In this document: in pieces, positions 1-8,400 of the stretch | Numbering within the stretch: position 1 is the stretch's first letter | Layout: each line of letters begins with the position of its first letter | Assembly (NCBI GenBank): GCA_028711675.1 | Contig: JAQTRT010000119.1 | Location: forward strand, 1 to 9,084 | Direction of reading: 5' to 3' | Length of the DNA stretch: 9,084 nt | Source: a bacterium | GTDB taxonomy: Bacteria; Spirochaetota; JAHITG01 | Notes under the pieces: model-generated | What the model was told of the DNA's origin: nothing | What the model saw: only the letters and a program-made list of their open reading frames with translations | Databases searched by the model: none | Translations under genes and position numbers: made by a program

Positions 1-957
1 AATATCATCAGGAACAACGCGAACATATCAAAGAACTGGAACGGCGGTATCTGCCTGGGGGGGGGCGCCCGGTCCAATTCCATGATCTTTAACCAGATTT
101 ACCAGAATGATGTTTCCGGTTTTTATCTGGCAGGCAACCAGGTGCGGCAGAATACAATAGAAAGCAATAATGTGTCCGCTAATCAGTCAGGTTTCCTGTT
201 CATGGGAATACACAGGAATTATGTCAGGAACAACAGGATCCGCAGAAGCACACAGCAAGGCATCGACATCGATGTCTCCGCCAGCCCGGTCTCCAATGTG
301 ATCGAGCTGAACCAGATCTGTTCGAACAGTTTTTGCGGTATCTCACTCAGCGGTTCCGGAGTACCTGTCCCGACGTATCACATCATCCGGAGCAATGTTA
401 TTTTTGAGCAGTCGCGCGGTATCGAGGTCTTTAACGCCGACAGGAACATGTTCAGGGAGAACAGGATCTTCCGGAACAGCCAGGAGGGAATTTATTTCGG
501 GCTGAGCTCCCAGACGAATTATGTCGTTAATAACCGGATCTACTCCAACCGGAGCAAGGGAGTGGCTGTCACTTCCGAGGACGCGGATTTTAATTCTGTC
601 CTGTCCAATACTTTTTCCGGGCCGGGCCAGGCTGTCGGTCTTTATTGCAACGCGGACAGCATCAGCTGCCTGGGGAACGTTTTTTCCTCATGCGTCACCA
701 ACGGACTCAGGCTTCAGGGGTCCACTAACTCCGTAATTTCGGGCAACAGGTTCCTCGCCAGCCGATGCGGACTCTCCTCAAGAAATTCATATTCTTCTGT
801 TTTCCTGAACAGCATGCTCAGCAATATATTCGGCGCAGAACTTTCAGGAGGCAGTTTTCAGAGATTCGACAGGAATAACCTGCAGACCAATCAGCGGGCC
901 GGCTTTACCAACAGCCAGTCCGGGTCCGTAAAGGTCACGAATAACTGGTGGGGAACA
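1..957 (+). repeat. Beta-helix coil repeats, first array (partial)
   Basis: Degenerate coding repeats of about 22-26 codons give successive coils with the pattern N-x-I/V-x-x-N...G-I/F-x-V/L (for example FNQIYQNDVSGFYL, RENRIFRNSQEGIYF). The array is already under way at base 1 and stops at the paired tryptophan codons at 946-951 (NNWWG), a common end marker of such helices. The repeats are diverged at DNA level, with short exact matches only. Confidence 0.75.
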
Positions 958-3093
958 ACACTGGCTTCGCGGATATCCCAAAAAATAAAAAATATTCCGG
1001 GTTATCCGGATTTCACGCCTTACCGGCTCTTTAACCCGTTCGATATTACTCCCGGCGCTGATACCGATCCTCCTGTCCCTGTCACGGGGCTTTCCGCGGG
1101 CCTGACCAACTTCAACCAGGTTATCCTGCGCTGGAACGCAAGGACCGGTATCGATCATTACAATATTTACTGGAAGACGAACGGCGGCACCACCAACCTT
1201 CAGCATTTACCGGGCAGCAGTTTTGATGTCATTGCCACAACGGATCTGACCAATTTTATTCATGCATTCCCCAAAACAGGCAGGACAAATTATTATCACG
1301 TCACGGCCTCTGATGACAGTACGCCCTTTACCAATGAATGCTGGTATTCGGCCGAAGCCCGTCTTTATCTCTCCTCCTCCAATGCCGGGCCGTTCTATGT
1401 GGACGATGATTCCGGGAACGACCTGAACAACGGGACCTTCGGCGCTCCCTTCAGGACCGTCCGGAGAGCCGCCGGAATAATGATGCCGGGGACAGCCGTT
1501 CCGGTCTGTTATATCTTTCCCGGGACCTACAGGGAAAGGGTCATGATCTTTTCCAATAAGAATCCCGGTTATATGGTCTTTACCCGCCTCTCCAATACCA
1601 GGCCTGTTTTCAACGGTTCGTTATTGACAAATAATGCTTTTTTAATCACCAATGCCGGCAGGGTCATTCTGGCCGACCTGGCTGTCTGCCGGAATGTCGT
1701 GGGCATCCGGATCACGGGCAGTTCCGAATCCAACATCGTAACCCGGAACCTCATCTGGTCCAATACCGCCTGCGGAATAAGCGTCGATTCGGATGACGCT
1801 GACCGTAATTATATTTCCTCCAACCAGATATGGGGATTGAACCAGAATAACGCGGTCAACCTGTTTGATGCGGACCATAATACGGTCGTCTCCAATAAAT
1901 TATTCGATAATGAATGGGCAGGTGTACGGGTGTCCATGAACGCCGTTTCCAACCGCGTCGAAAAAAATAAGATATGGGATAACCGTGCTTACGGCATATT
2001 TATTTATATCACGCGTGACAATCAGCTGAGGCGCAATGACTGTTCGGGGAGCAACCAGCCTAATGGCATCCGGATAGATAATTCCCACAGGAACACTCTC
2101 GCGTCCAATATCCTGCACCATAACAGTTCGGGCGGGCTATTTCTGAACCTGGACGCACTGACCAATGATATCCTGTGTAATGATATTTTTTCCAACGGGT
2201 TTTCAGGCATCTATTCATATACGGGCGGCCGTGATCATAACCTGGTCAGCGGGAACAGGATCCAGGGGAACGGCCCGGAAGGCGGTATCTATGTCCATGA
2301 TTCCTCGTATACCAGGATCTTCCGGAACCTGATCACAAAGAACGGAAAGCACGGGATAAAGGTCAATGGGGCATCCAGTAATGTCAGGATCATCAATAAT
2401 ACCGTCTTCGGCAGCACGGAATCGAACGGAGTGGCCTGGCAGGATACTTCTTACGGGGAAATGTTCAACAACATCATCCTGTCCAACCAGGCATTCGGCA
2501 TAAGCCAGGTCTCGTCCGCCACCATTCACGCGGCTTTCAATGACCTGTACGCTAACATCAGCGGCCCTACCAGCGGAAATTTTTTCTGGGGGAACGGTAA
2601 TATCTTTCAGGACCCTCTCCTGGAAACCGTGACCTCATTTACCATTGCTTCTGTTTTCAGTCCGGTCCTGGACAGGGCTACGAATATCCCGGGTGTTTCG
2701 GATGTTTTCATTGGTCCTGGCCCGGATATGGGCTGGAAAGAATCCATGGTCATCCTTTCTACCCAGTCCTCTCCGGGAACTGAACCTGAGGTCCCGGAAA
2801 CGATCTATCCTGATCTCGGCCGTGTGGCGATAGCCCCCAATCCCTTTGTTCCCGGTTCAGGGAAAGGTATCGATTATATCATGTTCTATCATCTCACGCC
2901 GGAATTCGAGGTGCATATCTATACCATCGCAGGGACCGAGGTCACCCGGTTCAGGTCCTCTTCCCGGTCAGGCAGATACCAGTGGGATGTAAAGAAAAAG
3001 AACGGTGAATCTCTGAGGTCAGGGGTTTATATCTGCCTGGTGACAAATCCCAAGGGAGAGAAGAAGTATATCAAGTTCATCGTCATCCGGTAA
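1..3093 (+). CDS. Tandem right-handed beta-helix surface protein with Fn3 and type A-like C-terminal sorting domain (5' end missing)
   Basis: The frame is open from base 1, and the 27 codons before the first in-window ATG (82) already read as beta-helix, so that ATG is internal and the true start and signal peptide lie outside. Of 1030 visible residues: about 1-335 form a right-handed parallel beta-helix of NosD/pectate-lyase type (repeated N-x-I-x-x-N...GI coils) ending in a TNNWWGT motif near 313-319. About 355-460 look like a fibronectin III domain (PVPVTGLSAG..., VILRWNA, HYNIYWKT, YYHVTASD). About 464-912 are a second beta-helix with the usual opening (FYVDDDSGND, then APFRTVRRAA and PGTYRE) and closing pattern (GNIFQDPLL, SPVLD, DMGW). 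About 936-1030 are a FlgD-Ig/T9SS type A-like domain (APNPF, SGVYICLV, KKYIKFIVIR). Likely an exported extracellular or cell-surface protein; beta-helices of this kind often bind or cleave polysaccharide, but no catalytic residues can be assigned. It converges on the PorV-like gene 24 bp downstream. Substrate unknown. Confidence 0.9.
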   Translation, partial: NIIRNNANISKNWNGGICLGGGARSNSMIFNQIYQNDVSGFYLAGNQVRQNTIESNNVSANQSGFLFMGIHRNYVRNNRIRRSTQQGIDIDVSASPVSNVIELNQICSNSFCGISLSGSGVPVPTYHIIRSNVIFEQSRGIEVFNADRNMFRENRIFRNSQEGIYFGLSSQTNYVVNNRIYSNRSKGVAVTSEDADFNSVLSNTFSGPGQAVGLYCNADSISCLGNVFSSCVTNGLRLQGSTNSVISGNRFLASRCGLSSRNSYSSVFLNSMLSNIFGAELSGGSFQRFDRNNLQTNQRAGFTNSQSGSVKVTNNWWGTTLASRISQKIKNIPGYPDFTPYRLFNPFDITPGADTDPPVPVTGLSAGLTNFNQVILRWNARTGIDHYNIYWKTNGGTTNLQHLPGSSFDVIATTDLTNFIHAFPKTGRTNYYHVTASDDSTPFTNECWYSAEARLYLSSSNAGPFYVDDDSGNDLNNGTFGAPFRTVRRAAGIMMPGTAVPVCYIFPGTYRERVMIFSNKNPGYMVFTRLSNTRPVFNGSLLTNNAFLITNAGRVILADLAVCRNVVGIRITGSSESNIVTRNLIWSNTACGISVDSDDADRNYISSNQIWGLNQNNAVNLFDADHNTVVSNKLFDNEWAGVRVSMNAVSNRVEKNKIWDNRAYGIFIYITRDNQLRRNDCSGSNQPNGIRIDNSHRNTLASNILHHNSSGGLFLNLDALTNDILCNDIFSNGFSGIYSYTGGRDHNLVSGNRIQGNGPEGGIYVHDSSYTRIFRNLITKNGKHGIKVNGASSNVRIINNTVFGSTESNGVAWQDTSYGEMFNNIILSNQAFGISQVSSATIHAAFNDLYANISGPTSGNFFWGNGNIFQDPLLETVTSFTIASVFSPVLDRATNIPGVSDVFIGPGPDMGWKESMVILSTQSSPGTEPEVPETIYPDLGRVAIAPNPFVPGSGKGIDYIMFYHLTPEFEVHIYTIAGTEVTRFRSSSRSGRYQWDVKKKNGESLRSGVYICLVTNPKGEKKYIKFIVIR
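57..65 (+). repeat. Homopolymer tract of nine G inside the beta-helix gene
   Basis: Nine consecutive G residues sit within codons for Leu-Gly-Gly-Gly. The frame that reads as beta-helix is the same on both sides, so the gene is in the ON state in this sequence. Gain or loss of one G would frameshift everything downstream. Long G tracts in surface-protein genes are classic phase-variable sites in other bacteria; here that role is only inferred. Confidence 0.6.
1393..2736 (+). repeat. Beta-helix coil repeats, second array (complete)
   Basis: This is a complete helix unit. It opens with the FYVDDDSGND segment and a PGTYRERV segment, as in DUF1565/pectate-lyase-like helices. Many Asn-rich coils follow (ESNIVTRNLIWSNTACGI, RNYISSNQIWG, HNTVVSNKLFDNEWAGV and so on), then GNIFQDPLL and SPVLD. 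It shares a 16-base exact match with the first array (462-477 and 2313-2328, encoding RIFRN in both), consistent with an old internal duplication or convergent coil sequence. Confidence 0.75.
2806..3090 (+). other. C-terminal FlgD-Ig / T9SS type A-like sorting domain of the beta-helix protein
   Basis: About 95 codons carry the classic order of a type A C-terminal domain: a PNPF motif, a strand with hydrophobic alternation (YIMFYHL), IYTIAGTEV, a GRYQWDVKKKNG turn, SGVYICLV, and a basic end KKYIKFIVIR. In Bacteroidetes such domains direct passage through the type IX system and are removed or used for anchoring. Export by that route here is inferred from pattern only; the same fold also occurs in proteins of phyla without a proven type IX system. 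Confidence 0.65.
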
Positions 3094-3117
3094 AAGGGCA
3101 GGGGTCAATGACGGGCC
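3094..3117. other. Convergent intergenic gap, 24 bp
   Basis: This gap separates the stop codons of the beta-helix gene (+) and the PorV-like gene (-). It holds no convincing terminator. The best foldings are a 6-bp inverted repeat with a 21-base loop (3081-3086 with 3108-3113) and a short bulged AAGG/CCTT stem, neither followed by a solid T run. Transcripts from both sides probably overlap at their 3' ends. Confidence 0.6.
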
Positions 3118-5394
3118 TTACTGGCTTTTTGATCTTTCCAGCCTGGCCCGGTTCAGGTTCTCGATGATGTCGGGGTCCCGGGGCGAGAGCTTCAATGCCT
3201 GCTCATACTTTTCTATGGCTTTCTTATAATCTTCCAGGATAAGGAAAATGTTCCCCAGGTTGTTGTATGCAGCGGCATTGTTTGTCTTCAGGGTAACGGC
3301 GTTGCTGAAATACCGTTCCGCCAGGTTGTAGAGCCCGCTTTTAGCGTAATACATGCCGATACGGTTGTTCAACACCGGGTCATTGGGGTGGGATTCGTAG
3401 TTCTGCTTGAGCTTCACGAAACGTTCGTCCTTGTCGCTCAGTATCCTGTCCAGGTCGTCCCGCAGGCTTTTTTTCAGCTTATCAGGCTCAAGCTCGATAT
3501 CATAATCCTCTTCCGGAAGCGTGGCGGAAGGGTACTGCTGCCAGCTCTCTTCGACCAGGGAGACGCGGATGGTCTCTTCCCCGGGCTTTTTTTTATTGAG
3601 CCAGTCCTGCAGGTTAAGGCTGGCCTCTTCCCAGGCGTTCATGAAACCCCGTCCGAACATGGTGGCTTCGACAGGCAGCCACGCGTGCCCGTTCATCTCC
3701 AGGAACATCTCCTCCGAGATGTTCTCCTGCCGGATCTCGTCCTGTGTCAGGCCCGTGTCGAACATCATGAAGATGTGGCCGGGAACATCGACCAGCATGG
3801 TGGGGATGCCGACGTTCTCAAGACAGGAGGCGAACAGGACAACGCAGTCGTCGCAGTCTCCTGACCTGAATTGCAGGGTCTCCATGGGATACTGGATATA
3901 ATCAATGGCGTTCTTGGCTTCCGAAGTAAGGGCAAAAGGCTTGTTCGGGTCCGAGATATAGGTCACTCCGTAGCTGCCCAGGGCGTCGAATATGACCATG
4001 GCTTTGTAGAAATTATCCGAGATAAAATACACCTTCATCCGGCCCTTGGCCATGGACTGCACGGCCCTCCTTGAGAATTCCTTCACTTTTTCATCCTGCG
4101 GGGTCACGAACCCGGCCAGCTTGTCCAGGTTGTCCCAGATAAAGGCGTTCCTGTTGTACAGGACGAAATTGACCGGGGTCACGTCCTCGGATTTCCGTCC
4201 TTCCGATTCATACGACACGATGATCTCGGCCGGACGCGTGATGTCGTCCGTTACTTCCATGACGTCATCGGAAAAGACAACGGGCAGTTTGACCTCGGTG
4301 GGTATCCCCGGCACCAGGAGCACTCTTTTCTGCGTGGCTTTTTTCATAAGCCCGCTGATATAGATTCCCACATCGGCGTTCATGGGCTGTTTGGTCTTGT
4401 TCTTCACCATAAGCCGGACAATATCGGCCCGGGTATAGCTTTTATACAGGCTCGCGAACATCTCCTGGATATTAGCGCTGACCACGTCAACAAGGTAAGC
4501 GTGGTAGCCCCAGTTGAGCGATGCCGCGAACCTGTGGATGGCCAGGATATCCGGGTTGTATGTGTAAGCATAATCGAACCGGGCGAATTTATAATGGACG
4601 CCGGCGCCGAGGCTGAATCCCGTGCTGTCCTCTCCTTTATAAGTAAGGCCTTTCATGGTACCCGCGCGCAGCCTGAACATGTCCAGCACCTGGTATTCCG
4701 CTCCCAGGTGCAGGGAATCATTGATATCCAGCCCTGCCAGCAGGTTGCGCAGGGGTGAATAGCTCACTCCCAGGCTTATTGAAGGATCAAGATAAGTCTG
4801 GGGAGACCCGTTCTCGTAATATACTTTTAAGGGGATGATGTTCTTGAGGACCAGGCCTGCGGACAGTTTGGGGAGGGGTTTCCATAATCCTCCCAGATCA
4901 GCGCCGATCCCCTGGCCGTCAGCCCAGGTCTCGCCGTCATAACTTACATTGATCCTGTAATATTTCAGGTTCAGGCCTGCGAAGATGTTCTCTTTGATCT
5001 TTCTGGCATAAGAGAGATAAATGAAATGCTCCCCGTATCCCAGTTCCGGGACGTTATCATAGATAAATTCCTTTTCTTCGTTAAAGCCCGTGTAGAGCCA
5101 GTCCACGGCTATGGTGTTGATGCGCTGAAAGGGAAAAGCAAAAACTGAATAAAGATTGTAGAGCCCGCTCTGGAAAAGGTCGCTGTACATCAGGGTGAGT
5201 TCATTGTTCTTCAGCTGGGCCAGCCCGGCCGGGTTCATCCGGATGGCCGTGGCATCGTCCGCGATGCCCGCAAAGGTCTCGCCCATGCCTATGGCCCGGA
5301 TACTGGTAGGTATCTCCTCGGTATCCAGCAGTCCCGCGCTCAGCGGAAGGGCTGACAGTATTATTATGATGAATATCCGGATAAACTTTATCAT
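3118..5394 (-). CDS. PorV/UPF0164-like outer-membrane barrel fused to Ig-like, transglutaminase-like and TPR domains
   Basis: Complete, 758 residues. The ATG follows AAGGAG by 10 bases and immediately begins a signal peptide (K3, R6, then IFIIIILSALPLSA; cleavage likely after A20). Residues about 25-300 are a PorV/PorQ/UPF0164-type barrel with the diagnostic GMGETFAGIADDATAI and MNPAGLA segment at 36-59 and alternating aromatic strands (LYSVFAFPF, HFIYLSYA, FDYAYTY). Residues 305-410 are an Ig-like domain. Residues about 410-600 are transglutaminase-like: GDCDD gives Cys514, PGHIFMMFD gives His540 and HAWLPVEAT gives Glu576 as the probable triad. Residues about 672-739 hold two TPR units plus a capping helix. 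The barrel sits in the outer membrane; the rest is probably periplasmic, where it may act as a peptidase or protein-binding scaffold. PorV itself delivers C-terminal-domain proteins in type IX secretion, and both neighbours encode such proteins. The module order resembles a family I recall from several uncultured phyla; substrate unknown. TPR and peptidase activity on secreted cargo are inferences. Confidence 0.88.
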   Translation of the reverse strand: MIKFIRIFIIIILSALPLSAGLLDTEEIPTSIRAIGMGETFAGIADDATAIRMNPAGLAQLKNNELTLMYSDLFQSGLYNLYSVFAFPFQRINTIAVDWLYTGFNEEKEFIYDNVPELGYGEHFIYLSYARKIKENIFAGLNLKYYRINVSYDGETWADGQGIGADLGGLWKPLPKLSAGLVLKNIIPLKVYYENGSPQTYLDPSISLGVSYSPLRNLLAGLDINDSLHLGAEYQVLDMFRLRAGTMKGLTYKGEDSTGFSLGAGVHYKFARFDYAYTYNPDILAIHRFAASLNWGYHAYLVDVVSANIQEMFASLYKSYTRADIVRLMVKNKTKQPMNADVGIYISGLMKKATQKRVLLVPGIPTEVKLPVVFSDDVMEVTDDITRPAEIIVSYESEGRKSEDVTPVNFVLYNRNAFIWDNLDKLAGFVTPQDEKVKEFSRRAVQSMAKGRMKVYFISDNFYKAMVIFDALGSYGVTYISDPNKPFALTSEAKNAIDYIQYPMETLQFRSGDCDDCVVLFASCLENVGIPTMLVDVPGHIFMMFDTGLTQDEIRQENISEEMFLEMNGHAWLPVEATMFGRGFMNAWEEASLNLQDWLNKKKPGEETIRVSLVEESWQQYPSATLPEEDYDIELEPDKLKKSLRDDLDRILSDKDERFVKLKQNYESHPNDPVLNNRIGMYYAKSGLYNLAERYFSNAVTLKTNNAAAYNNLGNIFLILEDYKKAIEKYEQALKLSPRDPDIIENLNRARLERSKSQ
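3587..3594 (-). repeat. A8 tract with slippery heptamer A-AAA-AAG in the PorV-like gene
   Basis: On the coding strand the codons are AAT AAA AAA AAG CCC, so the heptamer A AAA AAG is in the same phase as the dnaX frameshift site of E. coli. A -1 slip would add 28 residues and stop at TGA (3500-3502), giving a product with barrel, Ig and transglutaminase-like domains but no TPRs. An AGGA lies 12 bases upstream and a GACCA/TGGTC stem could form downstream. Frameshifting is speculative. Confidence 0.3.
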
Positions 5395-5404
5395 GATCTG
5401 ATGT

Positions 5405-5410
5405 CTCCTT
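5405..5410 (-). promoter_or_regulatory. Shine-Dalgarno sequence of the PorV-like gene
   Basis: AAGGAG on the coding strand lies 10 bases before the ATG at 5394, within the 35-bp gap after the FG-GAP gene. It fixes the start and supports independent translation initiation in a shared transcript. No separate promoter boxes are visible in the gap. Confidence 0.75.
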
Positions 5411-5429
5411 GGTGAGGCTGTGGTCCGGC

Positions 5430-8400
5430 TCAGTTCTCCAGAAGCACAACGGTCTTTGTTTTTTTTATGGTCGTATCCCCGTCATTGAGAATAAGGCTGA
5501 TGATGTAGATCTGGTTCTTGGCTGTTTGTGACCTGATGTTCCGGCCGTCCCAGAAAACAACGTTCTGGCCGGGTTGTCCGTCCGCATTATCCGCCAGGAC
5601 CGCTATCAGCCGGCCCGCCCGGTTGAATACCCTCATGCTGTATTTGACCGGCTTGGGCAGTTCAAATGATATGGTCGCGTTCTCCCACTGGCTGGGCTTG
5701 AAGACGCGCGGCTGGCAGTCGATCACGACCTTTTCAAGATCACCCGTGTATTCGTTCATGTCCTGGGTCAGGGCCAGTATGCCGAACCCTTTAAAAGGGG
5801 CTGATATGCTGTTCCCGTCCGGTTTTATCGTGCCGCCCAGCCTTGTCCAGGTGTTGTCCCTGAAGCTGTAGAGGCAGAGGTTCTTTTCGGAATAACCTGT
5901 GATATCCGCGTCTGAATATTTCATGATCACGGTCCCTGACTTTTTCAGGATAATGTCCGCGGGAAGGATCCGGTATACGCTATTGTTCATGATGGTGACC
6001 AGGTCTCTGGACATTGCCGGGATCTCCGTGCTTTCGAGCTGGTCGATCTGTATCACCGTACTTTGCGAAAGGGCGTTGGGAGGGATGATCAGTTTGATCC
6101 GTTCGTCGACGGCATTGATGATACCGCCTTTCCGGTCGAACGTACCGCTGGTCCGGAAGGATAACTGGTAGTCCTTATCCAGGGTCTTGCCCCCGGTATC
6201 AACAAGGCTTCCTGAAACGAAGAGTTTGAACCAGGTGAATTCATCCAGCGGATTCAGAGGGGTCAGGATAGCCTGCCGGTCCTCGACCGAGTATGTGATT
6301 TTGCAGTCGATCCTCTGGTCTCCTTTCAACAGATAGATGTAATCCGAGGTCATCATATAATTGTTCATGGATTTATTGAACGCGATCTTAATCTGAACGT
6401 TCATGTTCACAAATGTGTCATTGTCCCGGGGAGAGGTCTTTGAAAGATCGACCACAGGCTGGACCGTGTCCTTGGTAATGAAATACCAGGAGTAGCTCCC
6501 CTGGTCCAGGATATAAGGATTCACATTGACGATATAGAGCGTATTGGCCATAAGGGATGAGGCGTTGGTATACAGGCTGGAGAATGTGCCGCTGTTGAAC
6601 TGCTTCAGGTCATAGACAGGCTGGGAAGAACGGTCAGCCGGGAATACTTCGATACCCGTGTGGCTGTTGCTGATGATGGCTGAAGCAAGAGTCCCGTCCG
6701 AATAATAAAGCATGATGTCCGTGTCCAGCTCAGCTGCCGTAGAGACCGGGGAATGGCTGATGACCTTATTGGGCCTGGCGCAGGCGGTCTTGAACCGGAA
6801 GGAATATTCGGTCCCCAGCTGGGAACCGCTTATGTTCTGTATGTCGGGGCTTACGAACATGAAATAGTCCTGGAACGGATCGAGAAGGATCTGGTCGGGC
6901 TGGAACAGGATGGTCCGGCTGAAATCATTGTAATCATGCGTACCGCTGATGAAATCCGCGCCGTCATACAGCCTGATGGAATTCGCGTTTAGGGTATTGG
7001 GATTCAGTTTATCCGAGAAATGGATGACCAGGGGCGCGTTCCGGGACACGTTTGCCTGGTTGTTGGTGGGAAAGGTATGGTCCACATAAAAAGCGCCGTA
7101 GCTGCTGCTTACGACCTCCACAATGACACGGTCGCTGATATTGGTCCAGCTGTCGCGGCTCTTAGCCTGCAGGTCCCATGCCTTGATCTTCAGGCTGTAA
7201 AGGCCGGGACTGAGGCTCGAAGCGTTCCAGTTTCCCAGCTGGCCCGAAGGCGGTACCTTTATCTGGTTTGTATAATAAGGGGTCCAGGAAACAGGACTGC
7301 TCCCGTTACCGTAATAAAGCACGTATCTCTGGAAATCGTCGTCATAGGCGTATCCGTACACGGGGACTATACCTGATACCTTGGGGTACGGTGTTATGGC
7401 CGGGAGCGGTGAAGTGATCTTGCATTGCGGATAACCGTTCACCCGGAACGAGACAGGCAGCTGATAAACAGTTGAACCGTACCGGAGAGGACCATATGAG
7501 CGTATGACAAGCCCGTTTCCGTAATAGGAGCCTGTCACGATCCTGAGCGAGATATCCTGGCCGCTGATAAGGTCCTGGGCAATGGAGGAGTAGTCCCAGT
7601 AGAAATAATTGATATAGCCGGTGGGATTGGAAACGATGTTGTCGATATTCCCGGTCACCACGGCATCCTTGTATTTCTTTTTATCCACGGAATACTGGAC
7701 CTTGATGATCTTGGCCCAGTCATATTCATTGTCAATCATTTTATATTTGAACCGGTAGGTGGTTCCTCCGGAAATGCCCATGTTGGAGACAAAACTGAGA
7801 TAGGTGATGTCGTTCGGTAGCCTGGTCTTTACCATATTGAACCGGTTGTTCCGGTAGATGCGGGTGCCCCAGGCAAGGCTGTACATCCCGCTGAGATTCC
7901 CGGCAGTGACCACGTCCAGGAAACCGTCATCACTGAAATCTGCCCATGTGACCCTGCATTGCATCATTCCGCTCATGCCTGAATCGATCTCGGTAAAATT
8001 ATTATTGCCGTTGTTTTTGTATATTTTCATGATCTTATCGCCAATGTTGATGCCGCCGCCTACCAGCAGGTCCAGGTCGCCGTCATTGTCATAATCGCCC
8101 CAGGACAGGTCCGAATCAAATACGCCTGTAAGGTCGAGAGGCACTTCTGTGAATGCCGCGCCGTAATCATTATGGTATATTTTTGTCCTGAGGCCGTAAC
8201 TGGTCGAAAGGCCGCAGACTGCCAGGTCCAGGAACCCGTCCTGGTCATAATCGCCCCAGGATGCCTTGCAGTTCTCGAATTGGATGATGTTCATCAACGC
8301 GTCGGAAAAGGTCCCGTTGCCGTTGTTCCTGTAGATAATGCTCTGGTTGTTCCCTCCCACGAAGAGGTCGAGGTCGCCGTCATTGTCATAGTCGCCCCAG

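Noticed and set aside
82..84. ATG as start of the beta-helix gene
   Set aside because: The 27 upstream codons continue the same Asn-rich coil pattern, there is no signal peptide after this ATG and no ribosome binding site.
3081..3130. Possible bidirectional terminator between the convergent genes
   Set aside because: Stems are short, bulged or long-looped, and T runs are not placed directly after a strong GC stem on either strand.
3388..3864. 158-codon + strand open frame over the PorV-like gene
   Set aside because: It is antisense to the transglutaminase-like and TPR region, resembles no family, and the minus-strand gene is unambiguous.
5201..5449. Minus-strand open frame spanning the junction of the FG-GAP and PorV-like genes
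   Set aside because: It overlaps both real genes in another frame, has no ribosome binding site, and its product is low-complexity. Not a coupling peptide.
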